Numbered from the stretch's first letter, positions 1-8,598 are shown. The stretch: 36,497 nt of DNA from CAZGOM01 sp964542875 (GCA_964542875.1 CAZIWA010000053.1:1-36497), one strand, 5' to 3'. The notes: generated from the sequence alone by a model not told the origin. Translations and numbers: made by a program.

Positions 1-777
1 GATGGCGGGGTTGAGCTGGTTAAGCGGGGTGGGCTTGACGCGTGGGTTGGTGTGCCACTTCATCCAGCGCAATGCGGCGTTGCGCTGGTCCTTCATGATG
101 ATGCGGAAGGCTTCTTCAAACTTGGCGCGGCCGGCGAGCATTTCGTAAGCGATGAAGCCAAGGGAGTAGATGTCTGCCCGGCCGTCGGCCTTGCCGTCGC
201 CGAAGAGTTCAGGGGCCATGTAGCGGACGGTGCCGGCAGACATGGTTTCCTGGCTGTCGATGAAAGCGGCGACGCCGAAGTCGACGACTTTGAGCCCGCC
301 GCTTTTTGGCAGGAGGATATTGGAGGGCTTGATGTCGCGATGGATGACGCCTGCGCCGTGGATGGCGTCCAGGGCGAGGGCGATGCCGCCGACGATGCCC
401 AGGGCCTGGCGTTCGTTCATGGGGTCTGGGTGGGAGGCCAGGAGCTGTTCGAGGGATTGACCCTCGATGTAGTCCATGATGATGAACATGCCCCGAGACT
501 CGTTGAGGGTGTCGAGGACGGAGACGGTGTGCTTGCTGAGGCGGGAGACGCGTTTAAGGGTTTCGGCTTCTTCGATGAAGCGTTCCTTGGCGTTTTCCCA
601 ATCGCTTTCGGGTGGGAGGAGCTGCTTGATGGCTGCGTATTTGTCGAGCAGCTTGTCATGGCCTTTCCACACGATGGCAGTGCCGCCTGCGCCGATCTGT
701 GCGGTGATGTCGTATTTACCGAGCTTGTCGCCGATTTTGAGAGGGGCGTGGCTGGATTGATTTGGTCCTGGACTCAT
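1..777 (-). CDS. Serine/threonine protein kinase (Hanks type), 3' end cut by window edge
   Basis: Translating the minus strand from the ATG at 777 gives 259 codons that run off the window. The catalytic core is complete: glycine loop GAGGTA (residues 29-34), ATP-anchoring Lys51 in AAIK, catalytic loop HRDIKPSN (146-153), DFG (166-168) and an APE motif near residue 190. It is therefore an active-looking PknB-type kinase that phosphorylates Ser/Thr of unknown targets. The part beyond the kinase lobe (TM segment or sensor) lies outside the window. It sits directly downstream of the Tad pilus operon on the same strand, but an intrinsic terminator (814-868) separates them, so it is probably a separate transcription unit. 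The long plus-strand open frame over this region is a codon-bias shadow. Confidence 0.93.
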   Translation of the reverse strand, partial: MSPGPNQSSHAPLKIGDKLGKYDITAQIGAGGTAIVWKGHDKLLDKYAAIKQLLPPESDWENAKERFIEEAETLKRVSRLSKHTVSVLDTLNESRGMFIIMDYIEGQSLEQLLASHPDPMNERQALGIVGGIALALDAIHGAGVIHRDIKPSNILLPKSGGLKVVDFGVAAFIDSQETMSAGTVRYMAPELFGDGKADGRADIYSLGFIAYEMLAGRAKFEEAFRIIMKDQRNAALRWMKWHTNPRVKPTPLNQLNPAI

Positions 778-813
778 GGAAGGATTGTACTCTTAATTAG
801 TGACCCGGAGAGT

Positions 814-868
814 TTAAAAACAAACTACGTTCCGTTTGGATCAGGGGTTGCCTGATGCTCACGGAACG
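814..868 (-). terminator. Intrinsic terminator of the Tad operon
   Basis: Read on the minus strand, an outer 8-bp stem CGTTCCGT/ACGGAACG encloses an inner ATCAGG/CCTGAT stem and is followed by a T-rich tract (GTTTGTTTTT). It lies just after the TadE-like gene stop (921) and before the kinase start (777), so it should end the pilus transcript. Confidence 0.75.
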
Positions 869-920
869 CCCCTGTTTGCTACCTCTGCCCCATCGCAGAG
901 GGGTTTATTATCCCTGGGTC

Positions 921-1823
921 CTACTTGCGGCCCGAGGGGGGATTTCGGATGGTCGGAATCTCGGGGAAAGCGTCGATGATTCCTTCGTTGGTCAGTGTGC
1001 AGGAAGCGGTGATTTTGGTGTAGAGCCCGCCGCCGGCGTTGTCGGGGAGCCTGCCGTCGGCAAAGGCTGCGCCGACGTAAGGGAAGGCGAGGCTGAACTT
1101 ATGTTCGACCCGAACGGTGATCGGGTCCCTGGGGCCGAAGGTGAAGCCTTCGGGGGGGAGTTCCTTGTAGACGACTTTGTCGGCTTGAGGTTCGGTTTCG
1201 TAAAGGGCGATGGCGGTGTTTTGCATGGCATAGTTGGCTTTGGCTTCCAACTGCTTTGTCACCCAGTTGCCGGGTTCTTTGCCGTAGTTCTGATAGTACT
1301 TGGCCATGCCAAAGGCCAACTGGCTGGTGACGGCATCATTGCCTTGCTTAAGCTGACCCGCGACGGGCAAAAGCGCCAGCGCCGCAGCGCGCTGAATGGC
1401 CCGGTATTTGGAGGAATCAGGCGAATTGCTGAACTGGTTGGCGGACTCATAGCCTTCTTCAACGCGATCGATGGGGATTTGCACGATCGCGGCGCGGGTG
1501 GCCATGTAGGCAGCGTAGTTCACAAAAAGGTTGCCCGACATGACAAGCGTGGTCTGCGCCAGCAGCAGCGCCATGAAGAGCAGCACTGGACAGACGAGCG
1601 CAAACTCCACAGTGGCGGTGCCGGAGTCGCTGGTGACGATCTCAATCAAGCGGCGACGCAAGGGGATGTGAAACGCGCGTGAGCGGTAGATGGCGCTTGA
1701 GAGCAGGGCAATAAGCACGACGCTTACGGCCATGCTGACGAGGCAAAACAACCCAAGTGGATTGGTGAGGCCTGAAGAGAGCCAACTGGCCCCGAATACG
1801 AATTGTGAGCTTAGGACCTGCAT
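921..1823 (-). CDS. TadE-family pseudopilin-like membrane protein
   Basis: 300 aa. An N-terminal hydrophobic segment at about residues 24-45 is followed by a basic stretch and then the signature of the TadE/TadG family, SGTATVEFALVCPVLLF at about 67-83, where a Glu sits at the start of a transmembrane helix. The remainder is a predicted extracytoplasmic domain rich in polar residues. TadE-like proteins are minor pseudopilins of the Tad (tight adherence) system, processed by the dedicated prepilin peptidase, which is encoded just upstream at 2045-2599. Start at 1823 is an ATG with AGGCG a few bases upstream. The extra N-terminal TM segment before the TadE motif is unusual, since most TadE proteins begin close to it; a later start is possible but the upstream segment is continuous. 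Confidence 0.82.
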   Translation of the reverse strand: MQVLSSQFVFGASWLSSGLTNPLGLFCLVSMAVSVVLIALLSSAIYRSRAFHIPLRRRLIEIVTSDSGTATVEFALVCPVLLFMALLLAQTTLVMSGNLFVNYAAYMATRAAIVQIPIDRVEEGYESANQFSNSPDSSKYRAIQRAAALALLPVAGQLKQGNDAVTSQLAFGMAKYYQNYGKEPGNWVTKQLEAKANYAMQNTAIALYETEPQADKVVYKELPPEGFTFGPRDPITVRVEHKFSLAFPYVGAAFADGRLPDNAGGGLYTKITASCTLTNEGIIDAFPEIPTIRNPPSGRK

Positions 1824-2044
1824 GGATCGCCTTTAATCGTAGGACGCCTGGGTCTAAGTGTAGTTCCCAACGACTGTAAGTTAAAACGCGGTTGAATGTG
1901 CGGTGATTGCACACTGTGGATGTAAAACAGCAATCAATTTGCGGGTGAAGCCGACTGGTCTGGACGTGAAACTCACGTAATGTATTTGTGTAACGTTATT
2001 CTAAATATAGATTTACGTTGAAATTTAACAGGTGGTGGCGGTTT

Positions 2045-2599
2045 TCAGGTCCAAGGAAACTTGTAACCCAGAAGGTGCTCCACACCTGCGATTGTGCAAC
2101 CGATGAAAATGCAGACGACCAGGGGAATCTTGGTTTCGTCGTTTTCCAGGTCAGGCGCTTTCTTGGCGGCGAGGGTCATCATGACCAGATAGAGCCGGTT
2201 TAGGGTTTGCTTGACGATGCCTTTTTTGATCAACAGATAGATCGTGATGGGAATGAGGACGATCAGGCCGTAAAAAGCGGTGCCCATGACACAGGCATAA
2301 CTGGCGCTCCAGGTACCGACGACGGTCATGACTTTGACGTCACCGGCGCCGATGAGCCCGAGGATGAAAAAGAAGGCGCAAGGGACAAACGCGGCCAGCC
2401 CGGCATAGGCGGAGGCCTTCATGGCCTCAACAACGCTTTCGCCGGCGATGAGGGCGGCGACGGCCCAAAAAACAATCCCTGCGAAAATCGCAGGGATTGT
2501 GACGATATTGGGGATGCGTTCAGTCTTGACGTCCGACCAGGCAGACCATGCCAGGATGGCAAGCAGCGCGGCGTAAGCAAAGGGTGCTGCTGCGTTCAT
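2045..2599 (-). CDS. A24 prepilin peptidase (CpaA/TadV type)
   Basis: 184 aa, almost entirely hydrophobic with about five to six membrane segments. The two catalytic aspartates of the A24 family are visible: Asp23 in WSDVKTERIPN and Asp87 in GAGDVK. The length fits the short CpaA/TadV subclass, which lacks the N-methylase domain of PilD. It would cleave the leader of the two Flp-type pilins (2665-2886, 2950-3177) and the TadE-like protein at the membrane. The start has a good ribosome site (AAGGA 5 bases before ATG). It is the fourth gene of the minus-strand pilus operon. Confidence 0.9.
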   Translation of the reverse strand: MNAAAPFAYAALLAILAWSAWSDVKTERIPNIVTIPAIFAGIVFWAVAALIAGESVVEAMKASAYAGLAAFVPCAFFFILGLIGAGDVKVMTVVGTWSASYACVMGTAFYGLIVLIPITIYLLIKKGIVKQTLNRLYLVMMTLAAKKAPDLENDETKIPLVVCIFIGCTIAGVEHLLGYKFPWT

Positions 2600-2664
2600 G
2601 CCGTCCTTATCAGAAAGCCAATCAAGCCGGTCAGCCTCACGTCAGGGGGAGCTGGCGGAGCGTT

Positions 2665-2886
2665 TTAGAACGGGTCGGAGCCGGTCTTGGCTTCGTCGCG
2701 TTCCTTGATTTCAGACCAGTTGGACTTGAGCCAATCGGTGATCTGGGTCTTGAAGAAAAGGAGGACGCCAAGCAGGGGGAGAACGACTGCGGCGACGATC
2801 AGGAGTTTTTCCAGACCTTCAGCGCCGCGGTCTTCCTTGACGAGCTTGTACATCCGATCACTGACGAAATTGAAAGCGGTTTTCAT
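2665..2886 (-). CDS. Flp-type pilin (type IVb), first copy
   Basis: 73 aa. A basic N-terminus ends in EDRGAEGLEK, followed by a single hydrophobic helix (LLIVAAVVLPLLGVLLFF) and a short charged tail. This is the architecture of Flp/Fap pilins: cleavage by the A24 peptidase after the conserved Gly, with Glu near position +5. The start is supported by AAAGGA upstream of ATG. Unlike the second copy at 2950-3177, the residues just after the cleavage glycine are AEGLEK rather than ATTLET, so the two are probably distinct subunits (major and minor) and not redundant copies. Homology outside the motif is not recognisable by eye. Confidence 0.82.
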   Translation of the reverse strand: MKTAFNFVSDRMYKLVKEDRGAEGLEKLLIVAAVVLPLLGVLLFFKTQITDWLKSNWSEIKERDEAKTGSDPF

Positions 2887-2949
2887 GGTTGGTTCCTTTG
2901 CTAAAAGCTTTACTTACTGTATCACGATCCACAGGGACAATTGTTTCCC

Positions 2950-3177
2950 TCAAGGCAACGGTAGAGCCAGGAGGGTTGTGGTCATTTTATAGTGGTCCAC
3001 CAGCATCCCGAGGCAAGCATTAAGGATGTAGTAGGACGGGACGGCGATGACGGCCAGGAGCAGGGCGGTTTCCAGGGTGGTTGCGCCGGAGTCTTCCTTG
3101 ACCAGCCCAGCGAGCGTCCGGGGTTGAAACTCCCCGGTATTTTCACTGATTTTTTCAATGGGCTGGTTCAATGGCAT
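2950..3177 (-). CDS. Flp-type pilin (type IVb), second copy
   Basis: 75 aa. It has a hydrophilic leader of about 30 residues, then EDSGATTLETALLLAVIAVP, which matches the Flp pilin processing and assembly motif (Gly at -1, Glu near +5, hydrophobic helix). Its first 23 bases overlap the 3' end of cpaF, indicating translational coupling. A GAGG sits 3 bases before the ATG. Its product is the likely substrate of the prepilin peptidase at 2045-2599. Confidence 0.82.
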   Translation of the reverse strand: MPLNQPIEKISENTGEFQPRTLAGLVKEDSGATTLETALLLAVIAVPSYYILNACLGMLVDHYKMTTTLLALPLP

Positions 3178-4333
3178 CGTCCTCGTTATGAATAACTTTT
3201 CCTGCTGGTGGCTCGAAGATGGGTTTGATCAGGTCTGTGATCAGTTCATCTTCACCGGGCTTTAAGTTGCCCGCCATACTTGAACGTTCACCTGTCCATA
3301 CTAATTGCAAACTTTTTTTACCAGTGGAAGATTTTACGGTTTGAAGTTTGAAGATATCGCGTGTGACGTAGCGTCCGTCCGCACCGAGGGGTTCGATTTC
3401 GGTGATGTGTGTGAGGCAGCGTCTGCCGCCGACGTGCCGGCTGACCTGGACGACGATATCGATGGCGCTGGAGATCTGAGAACGGATGGCATGGAGGGGG
3501 AGTTCGACCTGGCTCATCATGGCCATGGTTTCGAGGCGGTTGAGTGCGTCGGCGGGGTTGTTGGCGTGGAGCGTGCCCATGGAGCCGCCGTGACCGGAGG
3601 TCATGGCCTGGATCATTTCGAGGGCTTCGCCGCCGCGGACTTCACCGATGACGATGCGGTCAGGGCGCAGACGGAGGCTGGCTTTAAAGAGGTCGCGGAT
3701 GGTGACGGCGCCTTTGCCGTAGCGGTCCGCGGGCTTTGCTTCCAGGGAGATGACGTGTTCTTTTTGAAGCTGGAGTTCCGCGGAGTCTTCGATGACGACG
3801 ATGCGCTGGGAAGAGGGGATGAAACTGGAGAGCGCATTGAGGAGCGAGGTTTTACCGGAGCTGGTGCCGCCTGCGACGAGGATGTTTTGTTCAGCGTGGA
3901 CGGCGACGTTGAGGAAGTCTCGCGCCTGGTTGGTGAAGGAGCCGAGCTGAACGAGTTTTTCGACGTTGAGTGCTTCCTTATTGAATTTACGGATGCTGAC
4001 CGCGGTGCCAAAACGTGCGCAGGGAGCCTTGGCGACGTGGACGCGTGAGCCATCGGGGAGGCGGGTATCGATAAGCGGCGAGTCGTCGGAATAGCTCTTG
4101 CCGGTGAACTGCAGGATGTTGTTGATCGCGGCTTCGTAGGCTTCCTGATCGGTGAACCGGGCGGGAACGCGCTCGATTTTGCCGGCGCGTTCGATGAAAA
4201 TCTGCTCGTGGGTGTTGATCATCACTTCGGTGACGGAAGGGTCATCGAGGTATTGCTTGATCGGAGCCAGGTAGTGGTTGACCGTGACTTCGAAGAGCGC
4301 TTTGGTGTCGAGTACTGTGTTTGCTGCGGCCAT
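3155..4333 (-). CDS. cpaF: Tad/Flp pilus assembly ATPase CpaF (TadA)
   Basis: 392 aa from the ATG at 4333; a TTG 36 bases further upstream (4369) would add 12 residues but has no better ribosome site. Type II/IV secretion ATPase with Walker A GGTSSGKTS (about residues 155-163), an Asp box (VVIEDSAELQ), Walker B and surrounding IVIGEVRGGEALEMIQA, and a His-box-like GHGGSMGTLHAN. The hexameric cytoplasmic motor energises pilin polymerisation. It is the first gene of the minus-strand operon and overlaps the following pilin gene by 23 bp. The usual partners TadB, TadC, CpaB and CpaC are not between it and the pilins or anywhere else in this window. Confidence 0.95.
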   Translation of the reverse strand: MAAANTVLDTKALFEVTVNHYLAPIKQYLDDPSVTEVMINTHEQIFIERAGKIERVPARFTDQEAYEAAINNILQFTGKSYSDDSPLIDTRLPDGSRVHVAKAPCARFGTAVSIRKFNKEALNVEKLVQLGSFTNQARDFLNVAVHAEQNILVAGGTSSGKTSLLNALSSFIPSSQRIVVIEDSAELQLQKEHVISLEAKPADRYGKGAVTIRDLFKASLRLRPDRIVIGEVRGGEALEMIQAMTSGHGGSMGTLHANNPADALNRLETMAMMSQVELPLHAIRSQISSAIDIVVQVSRHVGGRRCLTHITEIEPLGADGRYVTRDIFKLQTVKSSTGKKSLQLVWTGERSSMAGNLKPGEDELITDLIKPIFEPPAGKVIHNEDDAIEPAH

Positions 4334-4398
4334 AGGTGTTGAGACGCATGATAACGCGGAGGGGTTCAAACTCTGCGTATGGATTTATGGATCAAAGG

Positions 4399-4413
4399 CC
4401 AGCGCGGCGCTGG
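4399..4413. promoter_or_regulatory. GC-rich palindrome upstream of cpaF
   Basis: CCAGCGCGGCGCTGG is a perfect 6-bp-arm inverted repeat about 65 bp upstream of the cpaF start. The 298-bp space between cpaF and the next gene holds no other feature I can support. It may be an operator for the pilus operon, but there is no direct evidence. Confidence 0.3.
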
Positions 4414-4631
4414 TTGGGGGAGATTCTAACGTGTGGGATTGAGGGGAAATCAACAAATGCCGGTGAGGGCAGCTTGTTGGAGTGGTGTGCTTAAACTCCG
4501 CTTTGAGGTCAATGAGAGAGGGACTTAAGTGTGACTTCTGTGACTTCATCGAGAATCGAATGAGAGCATCTGGATACGAGTGCCATTGCGCCTAAATCCA
4601 TAGAGTTTTGGTTAGGAATGGGTTTTACGAA

Positions 4632-5396
4632 TCATTGGGCTGAGGATTTAGCGGCGTTTTCTTTTTCGAGCAGTTCTTTGCGCTTGATGAAGTCTTCTTT
4701 GAGCGCTTTTTGCTTCTCATCGAGGCCGAAGTTCTGCTCCTGGCGGTCCAGAAGGGTGACGGCCATGTCGCAGGTTTTGGGGTCGATCTCGGTTTTGGGG
4801 AGGTCGTGAAACCACTGGGCGATGCTGAAAAACAGGTCGTGGTCCATGTAGATCTGGCTGTCGATGAACATGCCGATGCGGGCACGGGCCTGATCGCGGG
4901 TGGTTTGCGCCTGGGCGAGTTTCGCCTTGTATTTTTCGACGGATTGGGCGTAGCGGGCTTTGAATTCCGCAGTGGTGGTTTTGAGCTCGATGCTGGTGAG
5001 GTGAGCCTGGCCATCCTTGATGCAGACTTTAAGGATGTCAGTGAAAACGATGGGCGTGGGCAGAGGCGCGTTGACGTCGGCGCGAGGCTTGAAATAGGTG
5101 GTTTCGGCGATGATCGTCCGGCAATTGCCGGATGTTTCGGACTTGATGGATTCCAAGAAAAGTTTGAGGCCTTCCCGGTCTTTGGCCGCCTGGTTGAGGA
5201 CTTTTAAGGCAGGCTCATCGGTGATGACGAGGCTTTCTTTTGGGACGGTGAATGTGCGCCATGCTTGCAGGACGTCAGAAACGCCTTGCTTGAGCCTGGC
5301 TTTGTCAGGGGTGGGCGTGGGGTCTGCGGCGAAGGCAAAGAGGGTGATGCAGAGAGCGAGAGCGATGGCGGCGAAAGATGGGATGAATCTGGACAT
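4632..5396 (-). CDS. Secreted protein of unknown function with C-terminal coiled coil
   Basis: 254 aa. Residues 1-23 form a signal peptide (basic start, hydrophobic core, AFA-A cleavage site). The mature protein has no family I recognise. Residues about 145-185 and 215-254 are Lys/Glu/Gln/Ala rich and predicted helical or coiled-coil. Two cysteines occur in the middle, in SGNCRT and KVCIKD. A very strong ribosome site (GGAGG 4-5 bases before ATG) suggests good expression. It is transcribed alone on the minus strand, 298 bp upstream of cpaF. A periplasmic structural or envelope role is only a guess. Confidence 0.7.
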   Translation of the reverse strand: MSRFIPSFAAIALALCITLFAFAADPTPTPDKARLKQGVSDVLQAWRTFTVPKESLVITDEPALKVLNQAAKDREGLKLFLESIKSETSGNCRTIIAETTYFKPRADVNAPLPTPIVFTDILKVCIKDGQAHLTSIELKTTTAEFKARYAQSVEKYKAKLAQAQTTRDQARARIGMFIDSQIYMDHDLFFSIAQWFHDLPKTEIDPKTCDMAVTLLDRQEQNFGLDEKQKALKEDFIKRKELLEKENAAKSSAQ

Positions 5397-5534
5397 GGGA
5401 CCTCCGGAAAGTGAAAGTGTAAAGGGGTACTTTACCTGATCTGGTTTATGTTCAGGGGGAGTGGATTAAAGGGGGATGAGTCTGAGGCGCAAGAGCAGAT
5501 AAGGCGGGGGCTTAGACTACATTTTGAAGGGAAT

Positions 5535-5564
5535 TTGAACTTTGATCATAACACTCCCTACAAT
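5535..5564 (+). promoter_or_regulatory. Sigma-70-type promoter for the HEAT-TPR gene
   Basis: TTGAAC (5535-5540) and TACAAT (5559-5564) are separated by 18 bp, about 120 bp before the ATG at 5684. Both hexamers are one or two bases from consensus. Assigned by eye only. Confidence 0.45.
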
Positions 5565-5683
5565 GACGCCGCAGGAAGAGAGAACCTGCTTTAGGTTGGG
5601 TGCGCTGGCTTAACGTATTGGCGCGCCCGGCAGTTGATCCTGTTTTGCCACGACGCGACGGGCGGCGCCTGGGAGCCGGTTGT

Positions 5684-6361
5684 ATGAACATGATTGATGA
5701 AAAGTCATTTATTGAGGTGGTTCGGCCCGCACTTGCTTTAGCCGACCCAACCGCATTAGCCAAGGAAGTCCGGATGCGCTGGAAGCCTTGCCAGGTTGGG
5801 CAGCTTCTGGAAAGCGCGGATCTGGATGTGAGGCGGGTGGCGGCGGTGACGCTGGGGTTGATCGGGACACAAAGGCAGGTCGGGGCGCTGGCCAAGGCGC
5901 TGCATGATGCTGACGATTGTGTTAACTCAATGGCAGAACATAGTTTGTGGTCGATTTGGTTTCGTCTTGGACGGCCTGAAACCAGCCAGCCTTTCCAGAA
6001 CGGTCTGGCGATGATCGAGAGCGAAAATTATCACGCCGCCATTGATTGTTTCCGTCAGGCTGCGGCTTTGGATAAAGATTTTGCCGAGGCCTACAACCAA
6101 TGCGCGATAGCGCATTATTTTTTGGGTGAGTACGACGAGGCGATCGAAGATTGCCATCAGGCGCTGAAGCTGATGCCGTGCCATTTTGGCGCCATGGCGG
6201 GGATCGGACATTGCTATTGCGAAAAAGGGGATTGCAGCAAGGCGCTGGAATATTACGGCAAGGCGCTGCAGATCAATCCCAGGATGGATGAGATTCGGGA
6301 TGTGGTGGAGGCCGCGGCACGGCATAAGCCGCTGCCGATGGACAAGCAGCGGATTGTTTGA
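5684..6361 (+). CDS. HEAT-like / TPR repeat protein
   Basis: 225 aa from the ATG at 5684, which is preceded by GGGAG; an upstream GTG frame to 5600 is less likely. Residues about 38-96 form a HEAT-like helical pair (ESADLDVRRVAAVTLGLIG), and residues about 103-204 form three tetratricopeptide repeats with the usual pattern (DFAEAYNQCAIAHYFLGEYD, then ALEYYGKALQINP). Both are protein-protein scaffolds. There is no signal peptide, so it is cytoplasmic. It is cysteine-rich for its size, with a cluster around CHFGAMAGIGHCYCEKGDC (166-184), which is unusual and might bind metal or respond to redox. Partner unknown. The epimerase gene follows 166 bp later on the same strand. Confidence 0.78.
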   Translation: MNMIDEKSFIEVVRPALALADPTALAKEVRMRWKPCQVGQLLESADLDVRRVAAVTLGLIGTQRQVGALAKALHDADDCVNSMAEHSLWSIWFRLGRPETSQPFQNGLAMIESENYHAAIDCFRQAAALDKDFAEAYNQCAIAHYFLGEYDEAIEDCHQALKLMPCHFGAMAGIGHCYCEKGDCSKALEYYGKALQINPRMDEIRDVVEAAARHKPLPMDKQRIV

Positions 6362-6527
6362 AGGGGAGTTTTTGAGGGGCAGGCTGTTTGATGTGTCGGG
6401 GGCGGGGAACTCGAGTGAATTTGAGGTTTGCCGGCGTGTGCGAGATGTCGCATGGGTTTGATATGGCATGACGCCCATGGGATGGTTTTTGAGAGTAAAA
6501 TCCGGGGGCTCCTTGGAGGGAGAAGAT

Positions 6528-7502
6528 ATGTCAAACGTTGTGCTTGTGACCGGGGCCGCCGGTTTCATCGGGTCGTCCCTGGCTGATCGGTTATTGGCTG
6601 ACGGGGCGACGGTGGTCGGGCTGGACAATTTTTGTGATTTTTATGACGAGGCGCTGAAGTTGGGCAATATCGCTCAGGCGCAGAAGAGCGGACGATTCAA
6701 GCTGGTGCGCGCCGATATTCGCGACAGAGCGGCGGTGCTGAAAGCGTTTGAGGAGCACAAGCCGACGGCGGTGGTGCACCTGGCGGCGATGGCGGGGGTG
6801 CGGCCGAGCATTGAGCGGCCGGATTATTACACCCAGGTGAACCTCGACGGCACGGTGAATGTGCTGGATGGTGCGGTGAAGGCCGGGGTGAAGCGATTCG
6901 TGTTCGCGTCCAGTTCGAGCGTTTACGGGAATAACCCCAAGGCGCCGTTTGCCGAGGACGACAATGTCGACCACCCCATCAGCCCTTACGCGGCGACGAA
7001 GAAGGCCGGGGAACTGATCTGCCACACGTACTGGCACCTGTACAAGCTGCCTGTGACGTGCCTTCGGTTTTTCACGGTGTTTGGACCCAGGCAGCGGCCG
7101 GACCTGGCGATCCACAAGTTCCTGAAACTGGTGCGCGACGGCAAGAGCGTGCCGGTGTTTGGCGACGGCAGCACCAGCCGGGATTACACGTTTATCGGTG
7201 ACATTGTGGAAGGGATTGTGCGCGCGATGGAGCGATGCCGGACGCCTCAGGAGGGCGGGCACGGATACCGGGTGTACAACCTGGGGGGGAATCATCCGAT
7301 TACGCTTACGCAGCTTCTGGCAACGGTGGGGGATGTGGTGGGCAAAGAGGTGAAGATCAACCGCCTGCCGATGCAGGCGGGGGATGTGGAGCGAACCTGG
7401 GCGGATCTGACACGCAGCGAAAAAGAGCTTGGGTATCGGCCGGTGACATCGATTCCCGAGGGGATCGCCAGGCAGTGGGAATGGGTGAAAAGCCAGGGGT
7501 GA
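6528..7502 (+). CDS. NAD-dependent sugar epimerase, UDP-glucuronate 4-epimerase-like
   Basis: 324 aa from the ATG at 6528, which has a strong GGAGG; the frame stays open 60 bp further but without a ribosome site. It is an extended short-chain dehydrogenase with Rossmann loop GAAGFIG (9-15), SSSSVYG (128-134) and catalytic Tyr154-x3-Lys158 in YAATK. RFFTVFGPRQRPDLAIHKF and the later RDYTFIGDIV are typical of UDP-glucuronate 4-epimerases and related UDP-sugar epimerases. It would act in the cytoplasm to make UDP-galacturonate or a similar sugar for surface polysaccharide. No glycosyltransferase lies nearby, so the exact substrate is uncertain; UDP-glucose 4-epimerase is the main alternative. 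Confidence 0.9.
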   Translation: MSNVVLVTGAAGFIGSSLADRLLADGATVVGLDNFCDFYDEALKLGNIAQAQKSGRFKLVRADIRDRAAVLKAFEEHKPTAVVHLAAMAGVRPSIERPDYYTQVNLDGTVNVLDGAVKAGVKRFVFASSSSVYGNNPKAPFAEDDNVDHPISPYAATKKAGELICHTYWHLYKLPVTCLRFFTVFGPRQRPDLAIHKFLKLVRDGKSVPVFGDGSTSRDYTFIGDIVEGIVRAMERCRTPQEGGHGYRVYNLGGNHPITLTQLLATVGDVVGKEVKINRLPMQAGDVERTWADLTRSEKELGYRPVTSIPEGIARQWEWVKSQG

Positions 7503-7697
7503 GGCGGGCTGGGAATGAGGGCAATTGCATTTGACGGGATATAGGCTTTTACATTGTTCCGACCGCCCCTGTGTTGAGCCGGGAATGTTTTTTATGGTGT
7601 TCACATTTTGTTGTAAGTAATATGGGGATTAGTTCCCACATGGGCCCTGTCTGATGGGTCAGGCGCGCCTGTGCGGGTGGTTTAAAAGGAGTTGATC

Positions 7698-8381
7698 ATG
7701 TTGAGCCGAAACCTCAGGAATCGTGCGGGGTTGTCTTTTGGAGCATGCGCTTTGATGCTGGCGGCGGGGATCGCGGTGGTTGGGATGGCGGGATGCCAGG
7801 AACAACCTTATCAGCAGGCGACGAGCCAATTGAACGATGCCAAGAGCGTTCAGGCCACATTGATCAGCAGTCAGAAAGAGGTTGAACTGGCGACGAAGTA
7901 TCTGACCGATCTGACGGCGCCATCCCAAGGCGGGGTGAACTCCAAGGCGCTTTTCGACAAGTATTCGAGCCAGGTTTCCAGGGTTGAAGGCTGCTCCAAG
8001 AACAATGCGGATTCGATTGTGGCCTTTAAGGCGTCATCAGGGAAGTATTTCGCTTCCCGGGCTTCGCAGATCAACTTGATTGCCAATCCGGATGTGAGGA
8101 ATGCGGCAGACGCGAGCCTGAAGGATGCGAAGGCGAAGTATCAGGCGTTGATTGTGCAGGTGGACTCGCTGAACGCGGACTATCCGCCGCTGGTGAGCCA
8201 GCTTAAGGACCTGCGGACGCTGCTGGGCAATGACCTTTCGCGTGCGGGCCTGGAGTCGGCGGACAAGGTGACCAAAGCGGCGTACGACAAGGCCAATGCG
8301 CTTCGGCTCAAGACCAATGACGTGACTGCGGCGCTGGATGCGTTTGTGGCGCAGATTACGCCCGAGAGCGCTCCCAAGTAA
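7698..8381 (+). CDS. Putative lipoprotein, unknown function, helical
   Basis: 227 aa from the ATG at 7698 with AAAAGGAG 6-7 bases upstream. The N-terminus is a lipoprotein signal: basic residues, a hydrophobic stretch and a lipobox ending GMAGC at about 30-34, so the mature protein would be lipid-anchored. The remainder is Ala/Lys/Gln/Asp rich and predicted helical, possibly coiled-coil, spanning the periplasm. I do not recognise a named family. The gene stands alone: the upstream 195 bp holds no gene, and a clear terminator follows at 8409. Lgt, which would lipidate it, is encoded at 34432. Confidence 0.78.
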   Translation: MLSRNLRNRAGLSFGACALMLAAGIAVVGMAGCQEQPYQQATSQLNDAKSVQATLISSQKEVELATKYLTDLTAPSQGGVNSKALFDKYSSQVSRVEGCSKNNADSIVAFKASSGKYFASRASQINLIANPDVRNAADASLKDAKAKYQALIVQVDSLNADYPPLVSQLKDLRTLLGNDLSRAGLESADKVTKAAYDKANALRLKTNDVTAALDAFVAQITPESAPK

Positions 8382-8408
8382 GCTGCGTTGATGGCCGAAT
8401 GCTTGAAG

Positions 8409-8443
8409 ACGCCCGGGTAAGGTGGCTTGCCCGGGCGTTTGTG
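8409..8443 (+). terminator. Intrinsic terminator after the lipoprotein gene
   Basis: ACGCCCGGG (8409-8417) pairs perfectly with CCCGGGCGT (8430-8438) and is followed by a T-rich stretch (TTGTGTT). It begins 28 bp after the stop codon. Confidence 0.75.
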
Positions 8444-8458
8444 TTGCTGGCGGGTATG

Positions 8459-8487
8459 AAAAAACCGCCGGCTGCATGGCCGGCGGT
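8459..8487 (-). terminator. Intrinsic terminator for the minus-strand membrane protein gene
   Basis: ACCGCCGG (8464-8471) pairs with CCGGCGGT (8480-8487). On the minus strand the stem is followed by six Ts (8464-8459). It lies about 110 bp downstream of the stop of the convergent gene 8599-9168. Confidence 0.75.
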
Positions 8488-8598
8488 CAGGAGAAGGTGA
8501 TGGGTTGCTTGAGAAGATAACCGTGACGGGGCGGGAAGCAAAAGAGGTCTAAGGTGTAAACGTGTGGAATTGGGGAAACAGGGTGGATTCAGGCGTGA

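Noticed and set aside
52..855. Long plus-strand open frame opposite the kinase
   Set aside because: The minus-strand reading has all the kinase motifs; the plus frame is a codon-bias shadow with no ribosome site or recognisable domain.
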